From NCBI GenBank assembly GCA_003640385.1, contig RCAB01000070.1, positions 124,001-188,000 on the forward strand: a stretch of 64,000 nucleotides of DNA, read 5' to 3'. Position numbers and translations under genes: made by a program. Shown one piece after another: positions 37,501 to 50,334 of the stretch (positions are counted from its first letter, which is position 1; each line of letters begins with the position of its first letter). Source of the DNA: Setaria digitata (Eukaryota > Nematoda > Chromadorea > Rhabditida > Setariidae). The notes under the pieces are model-generated. The model saw only the letters and a program-made list of their open reading frames with translations. It had not been told where the DNA came from and ran no database searches.

Positions 37501-40500
37501 TTTTCAAATAGATGCTAATTCACTTAATTAATTAAGATGTTTTTTCACTTTAAGCTTAAGGTTACGTTGATAAAGTGGAAGACAATGTTTATAGGGAAGA
37601 AGATTTTTAATTAGATTACATTGAATCTTTGTCAAATTTCGACTTTTTGAAATGATTGGCTTACTTGTGATTTTGATCCTAGTCTTGCACTTATCACTGT
37701 CCGACTTAAGGATGAACCACCAGCAAAACAACCGAAAAAAGATGCAACAATATGCATAGTGCCTAGGGCTAGCCATTCCTTCAATGAAAATCAGACCGGT
37801 TTAGGAGAGACTAGGACTGGAAATAAATAGAATGGAAATATTATTAAAACTAGCATAAATTAGAGTAAAAAAATAACAAAGAATGAAAATTAAGAGATTG
37901 GAAGAATAAATAAAATTAGAATTAGAAGTCAATTGAAATAAAGAATTAGAATTATCAGAAATTATAGTAAATCTTGAAGATTTTCTCACTTTGAAATTTT
38001 GAAAAACGAAGAATTTTAATTCTGAATCGGCTACTTAACGATGAATGGATCCTAAGAAAAACACAACTAAATTGAGCTTTAACATACTATAAATAATTTA
38101 GAATCAATTTCGGACTAATTAAGTGATTTCCAAAGTGATTAGCACCTGATTCACGTTAATTTGATACTTATATTCTTTCGCAATTAATTTTGCTAACGCA
38201 ATGTGTATAACAAATGACACAACTGCAATTGAGAAAGCAGAAAAAATGATTCGTCCGGTTTCGCTAAAATCCGGCAAGAAAGGTTCACGCATTCCGGCAT
38301 CAACATCACCAACAATACGCAAATGCAAATCTAATGGTGTTTCGGTAGCAAAATAACATAAGAAGATGGAAAATATTACCTGAAAGAGGTTCTTTAATTA
38401 ATTAGAAAAACAAGTTTTTTTTGTAATTCTTTCTTTTTTTTTTTTTTTAATTTAGCATAATTATGATAGGAAAAGAATTTTCTCCCTTTTGTTCTCGCTA
38501 ATTTTCATAAACTTTTTTGCGGAATAAAGTTTTAAATTAAAAATTAATTTAAGCTAGCATTTCATCATTGAAGCAATTTTAAACTTTAGTATTTGCAAGA
38601 GAAAAATTAGAAAAAAAGTAAAATAATAAAATAATCCCGAGTGAAACTTTTCGCATATTCAATGATCGATTTGCATTAATCTTACTGATTTACTCATTAC
38701 TCATTAGTCTCATATTTCTTCATTACTTTTTACCACTTGCTAATTTATATTGACAGCTTGAAGGTAAACAAAACGTACTACAAAAAACTCCATTGGAAAT
38801 TTAGTTTTCGTCCAAGGTTTAAAAATCGGATCGATGGTTAATTTGGATTGTAACAAACAGAGAATACAAATAATGGCACAAAGGAATGTATGATATTGAA
38901 ATGTATGGATATTTCGGAAAAAGCAAATCGTGAACTGAAAAGAAATTCGCACACAAATACCGCGGTGTCTACATGTTGCAAGATTTCAGGATCATAATTT
39001 GCAACTAAATGATATTCACTTGCCAATAATATGATCCTGAATTTAACACATATTATTAATAAGTTGATGGTAAATTATAGTATGTTTGTTGCTAATATGA
39101 TAAAAGTGATAAATAAGGATTGTAACTTTGATCATTATCATTCATATGGGCATAAAATTACTGAATAATCTATGTAATGCCATTTTTAGAAGTGAAAAAT
39201 TTAAAAATTTTTGGAATCATAAGTTGGAATGATATATTTCCAGATCGAAGGATCTACTCGAATAATTCCGAACATTTCGGATGTTCGTGGTACATTTTCC
39301 ACTCCGGTCATTGATTGAAGCTGACTGGCCAAGACATGCACAGCTGCACCGGATGTTAACCCTTCGACTAGCTGATCCGACAGCCAAACAGCCAACAAAC
39401 CAGCATTTAAAAGTCCTAAGATGACCTTCAAAAAAAAAAAAAAGAAAATTTTCTGCTCTTTTCATTCTGAATTAAATCATAAATTCCGAAATAAGAAAGA
39501 ATAAATTTATTGTAATGTGCTAATAACCTGTATAATGCCAACGTAAAATGCAATCAGTGAGGATAGTTGAATAGCTTTTTCCACGTCCGGTTTCTGAGCT
39601 ATCTCGGAACAGCAAAGTCGATCCGTTTTATTAAATGTTGGCTTAAATTCGGCTGTTGACTGCTCAATTGCTGATCCGGCCATCATTGCCACAATCGCAA
39701 AAGCACCTGTAAAATCATCACTTTATTCTCGTTAAATTTATAAATGAAAGAACAAAGATGATAATATTTATCAGTGGGAAAAAGAAATCACTGATATAAT
39801 TAGAGTAAGGTAAGCGCTTCTGCTCTACAATGTATAAAATAACAACCGGTGGAGGCATGTTTTGATGTGCCAAGAAAGATATAAATTAACGGTCCTACAA
39901 TTCCCGTATAGATGCCATATATCGGTGGTGTACCAACCATTAGACCATATGCAAGGCCTGAAAATAGTGACCTTTTAGAAATGCTCAATGCTGCATCATT
40001 AATTTCAAGCACTGATGAAGCTGCTCATGACAAATTTGATAGAACGAACCTTGTGGAATGTAAATGATTGATATCATAATTCCATTGATGATGTCCCTCA
40101 CTAAATCTTCATGCCAATTATATGTGGGAAGCCATCCGATGATCGGAAAGCGACTCTGAATTTCATTCATTCCTTCACTTCGTGCAGTAAATCTTTTTGG
40201 TAGTGATAAGGATGTGTGGCAGAGGGCAAACAATGTCCGGAAGTATCTTTACCTTCAAGAAATTTATCCATTCTAAACTTCTCCAAGTTTTGATAACTTT
40301 TATCTGATAAAATAGTTTTCTCGCCAGTGATAAATTAGTCTGCAAAAATTTAATCTAGATTAATTTGCCAATATGTTTTCTTCGTTCAATTATTTTTATT
40401 TTGAACTTGAAATATCCAATTGAGAATTTCCAAAATTTTCACTTCTGTTGTGATATTTTGAAAATGATTATACTTTCTGCAGTCCATTACTTATTATCAT

Positions 40501-40641
40501 CAAACATTCCACTGCTTACACTCGGAACTGATAGGTTTAATTTTATACCCGTCGATAGCCGTGTTTCTTATCAAACTGTTCTTGATTGATTGCTGGCTTA
40601 CGTTCCGTCTTTACGGTAAATTGAACTTCTGTATTTTGCAT
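34562..40641 (-). CDS. SLC26-family anion transporter with STAS domain
   Basis: Multi-pass exchanger or channel for sulfate, chloride, bicarbonate or similar anions; the C. elegans relatives are the sulp genes. Exons: 40641-40549, about 40250-40050, 39957-39847, 39706-39528, 39425-39258, 38934-38779, 38379-38146, 37778-37665, 37430-37353, 36762-36656, 36302-36144, 36000-35876, 35498-35292, about 34945-34790, and a last exon ending in TAA at 34562. Hallmarks in order: NQEQFDKKHGYR near the N-terminus; FPIIGWLPTYNW; YIPQGLAYGLMVGTPPIYGI (the family signature); GTSKHASTGAFAIVAMMAG; ALAKLIAKEYKYQINVNQ with EWLALG; SSLSRTVISARLGSKSQ. The STAS domain begins at about 36230 (IKVFRFDAPLYFANAELF) and ends with IVDCSSFPYIDLMGVDAL and a short lysine-rich insert. 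About 720 residues, normal for the family. Two joins do not fit by phase: exon 1 to 2, and the one before MFENSNFYEHV. The transported ion cannot be told. Confidence 0.92.
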
Positions 40642-40650
40642 ACTAAAAAT
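40642..40650 (-). promoter_or_regulatory. Candidate spliced-leader acceptor at the SLC26 start
   Basis: On the - strand ATTTTTAG ends at 40643, one base before the start ATG at 40641-40639. A mature mRNA would then begin almost directly at the initiation codon, a known trait of trans-spliced nematode messages. The previous gene on the same strand ends 206 bases upstream. Confidence 0.4.
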
Positions 40651-40846
40651 GTCCAATAATAAAGCAGCAATTATGCATATTATTATTGTGGTGAAGGTGA
40701 GAGGTGTGCGATGCATGCAAGAAATCTAACGACAAAAATATCCAATTATTTTCGACAGTAGAACTTGCAAAAATTGGCATATTATTATGAGGAGTTCGAG
40801 TTCCCTGTCACGTTGTTTCCCAGAAAAAAAAATTGCATAAATTATT

Positions 40847-42486
40847 CTAAGCGGATATTTTAGATGAACTTATCAGGTTGCAGACTGCTGATAATAATTG
40901 TGAAGCTATCCGTAATTTTGATAAGTGATGGATTAATCCATACGCCGTTTTCAATTCCTGTTCATGATCAGTTTTCTTCTGTGATAGGGATTTTTGTGTT
41001 TGAGATGGTGTAGGATCCTCTTTTATCAGCTCATTTCGATTTACTGCATGTTTTGCCTTCTTTTGTTTCAAATTTGTTGCATCCGAAGAGTGCATCGCTG
41101 AAAGAAGCACTCAACTGCTCATATAATTTCAATAAATTTCATGAAAATTTACTTGAGAATTGAGAAATGGAATACTGGAAGGCATGAAATAAGGTACTCT
41201 AAGGAATGAAGTGAAGTACTACAAGGGATGAGATATCATAATGTTTAGTTCCCAAATTATCGTACAGTGGTGTAACTAAATAAATACAAAAATGGATAAT
41301 TAATATAATTTACTGGACCTGGCTTAAGTCTCTATTCATCCTACTCCTTTTCTTAGTGACCTATGACCTTCTTGGTAACTAGACAGGTTATTTCAAGGGC
41401 AACCGGAGGGAGCACTCAGACAGTTCAATGCCTGAATAATTTGCTTGTGTGAAGTAAGATGACCATCAATCACCAGGTGACGATAATGTGTCACTCTCTA
41501 ATGACTTATGCCGAGTGTCTCACTGATAAGATGGAATTTTATCAATGCTCTTACTGTTTGTTACTTCGCATGCATGTAATTTGTGATTATTTCAATTATA
41601 ATTTATACAAATATCTAAGCTACAATTTAGCGCACAACCACTTCCTAAAAGGAAACTACCAGAGAAAAAAAATGCATAAGTTTAATTCGAAAAGGGAAAT
41701 GACCAAGATTACATAAATTTATCTAATTTATGTAATCTTCATGCTTCAAAGCCTAACTTTTCAAGAAAAATTATGCCTATTTTTTGACGGACAAGCCTAA
41801 GCTGATGGACCGGTCTATCCCGGTGCCCATGTGGTATGTTTGGCCTTTTCTATATAAAAATATAACTTCGATCTGTGCATGTTTACCAAAAAGAACTTTT
41901 TTGCGAAATCCCAAAATACGGATTTATTTCGGATTATTAGTACTGCAAGGACAGGATAGTTACGGGTAACCCTCACATTTCCCACCTTTATACCGGTAAC
42001 TCCAAGTATATTCCTAGATAGATAGCCTTCTGCTGCTATACCTGCGAATTCAGGTAGCCATCTACTATTGTACTGAGATGGTCGAGGTAGCTCTAGGTTT
42101 CTGCAGTTCTTTCAAGACTTATTAGGAAGGACTGCAAGAAAAACCATCACTTTCGGTAGAGAACGGAAATCGGAATCTGGAGCCCTTTCAAATTCGGATT
42201 CGTATATTAACTTTTAGCACTTTTTTATTTCTGAATTTCCAATTGGTCTGTCCAACGTAACAAATTTGCATCTAATTTTCTTTTTACTCAATCACTAAAA
42301 TAAAACAGAGAATGCTCCAATTGTGGTACTTGAATCTGTAAATGATGATTCAGAAGGTAGCTTTTTCGATCTTGTAGTTTTCGCTTCCAAAGATGTCAAA
42401 CGACCGCCATCCTTTCCCTTCTCTGTAACCTTCCTAACCTTTACTTCAGGTACCTTCCGACCAATCAAATCCCCCCAATCCGCCAT
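40847..42486 (-). CDS. Small lysine/serine-rich protein, family unknown
   Basis: Two exons in phase: 42486-42330 and 41097-40847, joined by a GTACCA donor and a TTCTTTCAG acceptor; 135 residues. It starts MADWGDLIGRKVPEVK, then is rich in Lys, Ser and Thr and probably disordered. It ends in an amphipathic helix (AYGLIHHLSKLRIASQLLSA) of about 30 residues. No catalytic motif, signal peptide or membrane segment is visible. If the first intron is retained, the frame ends at 42295 instead. It sits 206 bases upstream of the SLC26 ATG on the same strand, so the two may form an operon; no functional link is evident. Composition and helix suggest an adaptor-type subunit, but I do not recognise it. 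Confidence 0.55.
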
Positions 42487-43940
42487 CCCTCAACTTCACC
42501 ACTTATTGAAAATACTCACGGAAGCACTTCTCGCTCCTCTTATAACAGTCATCTTTATGCAAATTTTTAATTTCATTCTTAGATTGCAATTTGAACTTTT
42601 AATCTCTAACAACAATTTGAAAAATTATTTTCCGGAAGTTCTAAGAATCATATGAACCTTTTTCTGTGGTTGTGTGATTCACCATCATCATTACGTCATC
42701 TGAGGCTGAGGAAGTACTTTTTACAATTTTGTTTTCACTCACGTGTTTGCGTATTATACTCGTTGCTGTAACTTGACTATTTCTAGCTCATCTCAGATAT
42801 TTTTTCTGAGATGCTATTTGAAGCTGATGTCTAATTCTTACCAGAGACTATAGACTGAAAAATTCGGACATTTTCGGCTTATTAATGTGATAGATGTTTT
42901 CTGCTTATTTTGCAGAGCTGTGCTAATTTTGAGCTGGTAATGTACTATATTTGACAAAACTTTTTCTCGAAGTTCTTTGCTAATTTTTATGGTTTGTTCA
43001 TGAGAAATATCATTGGAAAGAGGAGAAAGACTGCTATTAAATATTCAAATTAAAAAAAAAAAAAAAACTGGCTGGAATTACAAACTACTATTCACAACTC
43101 ATTACAGTTGTGTCTGCTTATTTAACTATTAATCGTGAGTAATTTTTTAATTAACTAATGATTTACAATCGTCGTAAAATCAAGACTTTTAGGATGGAAC
43201 AAATAAACAAGACGTTACAGTATAGTAAGCTTTGAAAGATTTTCTCGAATGAAAATAATTGCAAGAAAAGAACACAAAAATTTCGGTTAAAAAAAGAAAT
43301 GTTTGAAATTTCAATATAAATTAAATGTGAAGCGAAATTTTGGACAACAGAAAGAGAGAATATTGTGCATCACTTTTGAGATGAATGAAAAATGATTCAA
43401 AAAAAAAAAAAAAAGGTTTAAATATTTAGTGAATGAAAAAGGAAAGAACAGAGGCTGTGATTTTCAGACTGAAAATATGAAAGAGTTCAATGAGCATATG
43501 AGTATTTGTATGTTATAAATGTTTTACAAATGCAGTTCAAAAATCCATACAATCAATCTAAAAAGGTTGAAAGTTAAAAAAAAAAAAAAAAGTAATATGT
43601 CAATTTAAAAAAGAATTATAATGTAACAATTATTGCTGTTCTAAGAAATTCAGTGTAGAGCAGTTTTGTTCATATTTACCTCATACATTTATAAAATTAT
43701 TCAAATTGTGTGGAATTAAAAGTTATCTTAAATAGTCAATTCCCTCTTCTTATCAGTAATTTGCATATGTCTAATTAATCACTTTATTCCAACTTTAGCA
43801 TTTATAAAAACTAATTTTACGTAGTTCATTAATTAACTTTGTTAGATTAATTGAAAAATTTTTTGCAATAAATTATGCTGATAAAAATTTTTGACTTTTT
43901 TTTAATATTCAAAATTCTGAAAAAGAAAAAAGATTTTCAA
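42487..43940. other. Intergenic region, AT-rich
   Basis: Between the small lysine-rich gene and the stop codon of the GAS1-like gene. It contains several long poly-A runs (43049-43067, 43399-43413, 43577-43591) and AT-rich DNA. No exon-like stretch is seen. It should hold the 3' UTR of the GAS1-like gene and the promoter of the small gene. Confidence 0.6.
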
Positions 43941-45856
43941 CTACAAAAAAGAAATAGACCACCGGAAAAATAATAAAGTACAGAGGAAAACAATTAGTAG
44001 AAAGTGTGATGTGATAATAGCACTATGACCAGCATCCGTATCATCTTCTTGATGTGCTACTGGATCCGGTTTCATTGGCATATTCTCAAATATTGAATTG
44101 TCTAGTGGTTGCATGGTTGTTTTTTCATTCTGAAATGGAAATAAAAAGGTAAATAAATACTTTCTTTTCCTGCTGATAGATAAATTCCGGACGAATTTCT
44201 CTATATCTGAGAAAAAAAGATAAACTGATAGGACTGATATTCTGCGTTATTTTAATAAATTCTAAATGCAAAACTCTGAAATTCTAAATGTCTGAGAAAG
44301 ATATGCAATAAAATTTGATAAGTAATTTAGTAAATTTTAAATTCAAATAATAACAGAAAAAATATAAATGAAAGGAACTGATTACCATCATGCATGATTT
44401 CAGTATGATATCCTTCAAATGTTGACAAAGTTTATCATCCTTATCAGTGCAAGTGCAGCCAACAAATGCCGTACCCTGTTGAGTTTTTAGCGTATCATTT
44501 AACAGCTGATAACACCTTGGACTGCAATCACCGTGTGCTGCCTCAACTTCACATTCTGATGCAAATATCCCATATCTCGAACTGCACTAAAATATTTGGT
44601 TCCCTCATAAAACGCTTAAATTCATGACTTATTTAGGATGAAGAGCTCATCAGTAAGACAGTTACTTCTTTTAATTTAAACTAAGCTCATCCGGTGTCCT
44701 CTTTTGGAAATTATTCTATTTCAAATTTTCATTTCATTAATAACTCTTTAATTTCGACTTCAATCAAGCTTTTACAACTACAGTTTCAATTTTCACACTT
44801 GTTTATTTATTTATGGATTTGCTAGTCAATTAATTATTTATTTACTTTCTTTAATCTTTATGAATTCCACTTTTTTTTCCTGTACAAATTGCTAGCTCAA
44901 TTTAAATTTCTAGAACGAAAAGTTTTGTTATCTCCTTCTACTGCCGAAAAAAAAAGAGTTAGCAAAATTTGTCACATACATGAGCTAATAATCACAGTTT
45001 AATATTTACTATTTATTATTTTTACGAAAATATGAAAACATTCAATCAGATAAGCATCTCAATCTAAATGAATGGCTATGACTAATAGAGATGGATTTGA
45101 TTTCCTAAATTTTTTTTTTCAATTTTTCTAAATTCTAATTTTTGAGTTAATATTCTAGAAAAGTCTTAACAGCGAGAAATTTTTTTTTTGCCGTTTTGTT
45201 AAAACTAAACGACGAAATAATATTAGAGTAAATAAGAAAGCATTGAGTGAAATTAATTAAACTGAATAGCTCGGATCCGCTTACAGTAGCCATTATCTAC
45301 CGGAAATTATTTGAAAGTTAAAATAAATTACTGTTAGGAATTGATCATTTTAAAATGGTCTAGAGACAAAAAAAAAGTGCTAATTCTCATTTGACAATTT
45401 TAAATGACTAACTGATTGCTTATTTATCTTTATAAAAATTTGTTCACATATATCTCTGTATCATACATATCATCATGGATATAATATAAATGATATGCAT
45501 CTCTGGATGAAAAAAGAAAGAGGAAATGTGGCCAATTTTTATTTCAGTAAAGTACTCAAAATTATAAAAAAAAAAAAAAGAAATTCCATCCTTTTATCCA
45601 TTCATTCATAGTTATTTCCATTTCATTTGTATTTTCATTGGTTTGGAATCATTTTTGCGTCACAGAAAAATAAAAATTAATTTCTTCCTCTTTTTATTTT
45701 ATTTTATTTTTTCTGGAATGAATACAATTCAAATAAACAATTATTTGTTGAAGTAATATATGTGACGAAGTAAAATTACTGAAAAAAATGTGAAAAATTG
45801 ACTCTCTTTTTTTTTGAAATTGAATGTTTTATATATATATATATAAAACATATATA

Positions 45857-45892
<36 letters not shown>

Positions 45893-48800
45893 AGCTATAT
45901 ATATATATATATAGCTAAAATGGTTGTACTTTAAGTTATTGGTTGGCCAAAAATGAAATATTTAAATGAATTAGCTTACCATTAGATTATATATATACAT
46001 AAAAAAAAGACAAAAATTAGCTATCACTAATAAGCTAATAGAAACCTAATATTAACATTTTATTTTACTTACTACCCTTGCAATCTCTTTTTTCAAGGTC
46101 AATTAGGAAAAAGTATAGTCATTTTAATCCGATATTTCCTCAAAAAAAAAAAAAAAAAATGAGTTTTTTAATGCAGCTAAAATGATTGTACTTTAAGTTA
46201 TTGGTTGGCCAAAAATGAAATATTTAAATGAATTAGCTTACCATTAGATCAGCTTCGCAGGCTAATTTAGCTAAATTACAATAAATTGGCAATTTATTTG
46301 GAACTAAATTGCACAGCTCTAATTCATATCTACCGGGAATGCAAGAAATATCGGTCCGTAGAAGAGATCGGCCCAGTCTATTCTGATATAAATTCAGCAC
46401 TGCATTCCGACACTGTGGTTGACAGGTATTTGTTACACTGAAAAGTTTTCATTAACTGTTATTTAATTAGTTATTGCTCATTATTATTCAAATTGATACA
46501 TCTCTCACTCTCTTCTCGTCCAAAATCTCTTAATGAGTACAACTATAGACAAATGTGGTATTTGGCTAAAATTAAATTTAAATGAATTACAATTTAGTAA
46601 CGCTAATAAAATAATACTTATACCACCCACTATTTATTTCTGCTTTCTGTGAAATAACAAAAGATAAACAAAAAAGAAAAGAGAATGACTTTTTTATTTT
46701 GTTTTTTTTTTTTACTAAATTAGATCAAGAAAATTTGTCACTGTAATTAACACTCGTTAATAACGACAATATTAAAATGCCATTACATTGTTTAACTCTT
46801 TTCGTCTTATTTTCAAGGTCCTCTAATTATCCCTAATAAATTTTCTCATCAATTTCCTTTTTGTACTATTTATCCTCTCAATCGATCTTCCTTATTTACC
46901 TCAGTGTCAATAATAACACTAACATGTATTTGCTAATGCGAGAAAAATTTTTAAGCACAAGTTTATCAAAAGTTCTCAGTCTTAAATATTTGATCTGATG
47001 AAAAAGTTAGCGACAAATTTATGTGCGTAAGAAATCACGCTAAAAGTTTAATCCGAATTACGTGAAATGCAATAAATTGCTGTAATAGCTTAAGCATAAT
47101 TTGATAGAAATTAATTTCTTGCATTGAAAGAGTAGCTTAATTAGGAAACTATTTGGATATTGTTTGAGTAGCAGTAGCAAGTTCTATTTATTATTTATTT
47201 TTTATCTGTTTTTTTTTTTTTTTTTCTTTAAACATGTAATATTTTCGATTTTCCCTTAACTGTTCCAAAGATGCTAACAAACTGAACAAATGATTCGGCT
47301 TACCCGCTAGAGGAATTAAACGGAATGAGTCGAGAAGCAGTTCAGGAACGAGGAAAATGAATAGCACAGAAATTAAACGGATCCATTTAGCAACCATTGC
47401 AAACCAATGAACCGTTTCATTTCTTTCATCTTCGATTAAACGTTAAATTAAACGTTTCAGTAGCGTCTTTTCAGATTTCGGATTTTACTTTGGAACAATG
47501 CATAAATTTGTTGAAATTTTGAGGAATTTCACTAAAGTAAAATTAAAAAAAAAAAACTAAAATAAAATTAAATAAATCTTTAAAAACTGTATATGTTCCT
47601 TTACATAATTAGATGATAATTACATCAATTATTATTGCCACATAAAATTGTAAAACATGAAAGAGCAATTATAAGATAATATGATAACTCACTGAAATGA
47701 TAACATCCTTATAACAATAACTGGATTAGGCTATACTGAGATTAAAAGTTAATATTATTATGAATTTGATTAATAAGAAGCAAGAAATTGTATGTAACTC
47801 TGTAAAATAATCCCAAAAGACATTTTATTAGCAATAATTAAAGTTATATTCGTCAACTTCTTACCACGTAAAATTTTTGTATTAAAATAAATAATTTGAA
47901 CAAATTTTTAATTAATCATTTCACAATGATGGCAATTAATTAAAAATTAAAAAAGAGAACACTGGAGGATGCAGAAAAAAAAAAAAGAAAGTATTGAATC
48001 AAAGGTGAAAATTCAATTCAATAATGAACCACCACCATTGTTCTTACTCAGTTCATAACAATGACAATACACTATAATTGTGCCCAATTACTGAAAAAAC
48101 AGTGGCTCTCATTTTAAATGGATTAAATGATGAAGTGCTCCTTTTTTTTTTCCAATGAAAAATAAAACTTGACAAAATTTAATTCGTTTCTTTTAATTTC
48201 TAATTTTGTGAATTGTTTTTTGTACCGCTTTAAAAGTGAAAAAACAAACAAAAAATAATTTTAAATGCAGAAAATATTAATATCTCTTTGCCTCAGTTAA
48301 ATAATTAATAGCAATTCTACATTGTAAATTATATTATTTGACTGATAATGCTAAATCTGTTATTAATCTGAAAACTAACTTTTGAACAATATAGCAATAT
48401 TCTTTATCTTCTAGAAATGAAACTATTGGTAATTAGGTAAAGAAGAATTAGTAATAATTAAAGAATTTTTTTTTTTTTTGCAACTTAAATTCGAATAAAA
48501 TCCATTATTGCACAATTCACTTGTCTCTCAGCATCGAATAACTACTTAATTTCTGCATCTTGTTATTTAAAATTCTGACAAATTTGAAACTATTACAAAT
48601 TCTGATTTACTTATTTTTACAGATGTCATTAGATAGAACGGAACTTAAGTCGATCACTCATTTAAAGCAATGGAAATAGCGATTCAATCCACCTAACCAA
48701 TCATTTTATTTACTCACTAATTCCCTTCTGTTTGCTTAATACACAACATATTCGGACCATTAAAAATGTGAAATTATTCAGAGTTGTATAGTTCAAAACT

Positions 48801-50314
48801 ATTTGCTTACATTTTAAATAAATTTGAAAAAACAACAACAATAAACAAATGGCATGTAGTGATGTAGCATTTAACTTATAATCTGCTAAAGTCTTACTGT
48901 AAGTGCTCCTTCTTATCATGATAAATCTAAGTGATAAGTGATGAAAAAAACATTGCACTCGTATGGAAGCAATTATTTAGATTTCATGCATACGAATACT
49001 TCCATTGTGGAAAAATTCAAAGATAAAGGAAGTTTAATTTTTCAGTTTTTACCAAATTGTTCTACTTATTAGTAGTTCTTATTTTTTGACAATTACGATG
49101 ATTATTTGCATTTTTTCCCTAGAAAAATTACGCTTGAGATCAATAGTGAAAATGTAATCACTGAAAAGATAACAGAAAAGGTAAGAAAAAAATCCAAAGG
49201 TGGGGTAAATGTTAACGGCTAAAAGTTGATATTTAACAGGATTTGACTAATATAAAATGTCAACAAAACATTGTCAATAATTATTTAATTATTGTCACTT
49301 TTATTTCGTTAAAAATTACGCTCATATCATTTGCTGATGGCAAACTGTTAATGGTTCATAAAGTTTTTTGCTTCCACAGGGAGAATTTTATTTAAAAAAT
49401 ACAAAAATTATTTCATTTCATAAAAACCAGTGGCAACAAAACATAATAACATTCGTCTTTTCTTATCTAACAATTTCTTGGAAGTGAGGCAATTACAAAA
49501 GGAAATGTATGGTTGTTAACCTCACAAATTGCTTACAATTAAATTCATTTCGTTCAGTCAATAAAAATTTGGCAATTATTTATTTTTCGAAGTGCCAATA
49601 TAGAACTTTGATAATATGACCGAGATTGCCTGACCGGTTGAGGGATCAATCGGTACAGAATGCTTCCTTTTTTATCAATCTACAAATAAATCTAGTTTTT
49701 AGTGTGGATTTTATTTCAAAATATTTTGAATAAAACTCGTTTAAACTTAAACAATTAAACCTGTAAACTCAAAAGGCAGTTTTGAAAAATTACATGCATA
49801 GTAATACTTTGCTAATATTCAGAACTTTTATTGTCTCGCTAGACTAAATTTTATGTTCTATGATCGCTCATAAATTAATGTTTTTTGGTTCATATTTAAT
49901 TAACAATTCGTGATTAAACTCATTCAAGTAGAATTTAACTTTGAAGAATCACAAAAGATAAGTGTACATAAAGTTGACATTTTACATGTCATGTCCTATA
50001 CAATTGATGAAAAAATTCTTGACTTCAACTGAAATGATGACTTCGACGATGAAAAGATAACTTCAAGAATGAGATCGTAAAGTCAGATTTAGCTGTGAAA
50101 TATTCCTCTTCAATTAGAGTTAGTGACAAATGATTCTGCAGTATTTCCAAAATTAAAAATTTTTTTACCAAGTTGACTGAAGCACAGCTAGTCGATGTAC
50201 ACAGTCGGTATTTTCCTCACATGCTGCATTTGCTTTTTGACATTCTGCCGAATAATTCGGACTTTCTGCCTCAGTCATTTTCGTTACAAAAAGCAATAAA
50301 AACAATTGTTTCAT
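43941..50314 (-). CDS. GAS1/GFR-alpha-like cysteine-rich surface protein, probably GPI-anchored
   Basis: Four exons in phase: 50314-50169, 46437-46242, 44586-44386, 44129-43941; 243 residues. Residues 1-17 are a signal peptide (MKQLFLLLFVTKMTEAES). Two GDNF-receptor/GAS1-type domains follow, each starting C-x6-C-x5-C: CQKANAACEENTDCVHRL and CNLAKLACEADLMCSSRYGI. Later conserved pieces are NTCQPQCRNAV and DCSPRCYQLL in the first and second domains, VGCTCTDKDDKLCQ and a C-terminal KSCMM. After an acidic linker the chain ends in a hydrophobic tail (FLLIVFLCTLLFF) with a few residues behind it, as in a GPI-attachment signal or a tail anchor. GAS1 and GFR-alpha bind extracellular ligands (GDNF family, hedgehog) as co-receptors; C. 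elegans has one GAS1 homologue, phg-1. The ligand in worms is not shown here. Intron 1 is about 3.7 kb. A TTTCCAG acceptor lies 11 bases before the ATG. Confidence 0.85.
45830..45921. repeat. (TA)n tracts ending in a 34-bp perfect palindrome
   Basis: Alternating AT tracts fill 45830-45887. Bases 45888-45921 read ATTTTAGC, then alternating AT, then GCTAAAAT, and are identical to their own complement. This could extrude as a cruciform. It directly abuts the first copy of the 75-bp repeat. Confidence 0.95.
45913..45987. repeat. 75-bp direct repeat, copy A (intronic)
   Basis: Matches 46175-46249 at 74 of 75 positions. It contains a duplicate of the end of exon 2 of the GAS1-like gene and its GTAAGC donor (on the - strand), now stranded 260 bases inside the intron. 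Confidence 0.95.
46175..46249. repeat. 75-bp direct repeat, copy B (spans the real 5' splice site)
   Basis: Includes the last 8 bases of exon 2 of the GAS1-like gene and the donor at 46241-46240. The rest is intron. It is preceded by an 18-base poly-A. Confidence 0.95.
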
Positions 50315-50324
50315 TGTAAGCTAT

Positions 50325-50334
50325 CTGGAAATGA
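50325..50334 (-). promoter_or_regulatory. Candidate spliced-leader acceptor of the GAS1-like gene
   Basis: CATTTCCAG on the - strand ends at 50325, leaving a 10-base leader (ATAGCTTACA) before the ATG at 50314. This is the best placed trans-splice acceptor in the window. Confidence 0.45.

Noticed and set aside
42295..42329. Continuation of the first exon of the small lysine-rich gene to a stop (ends IGAFSVLF).
   Set aside because: A donor at 42329 and acceptor at 41098 join in phase and give a longer, more coherent protein; the read-through form remains possible as intron retention.
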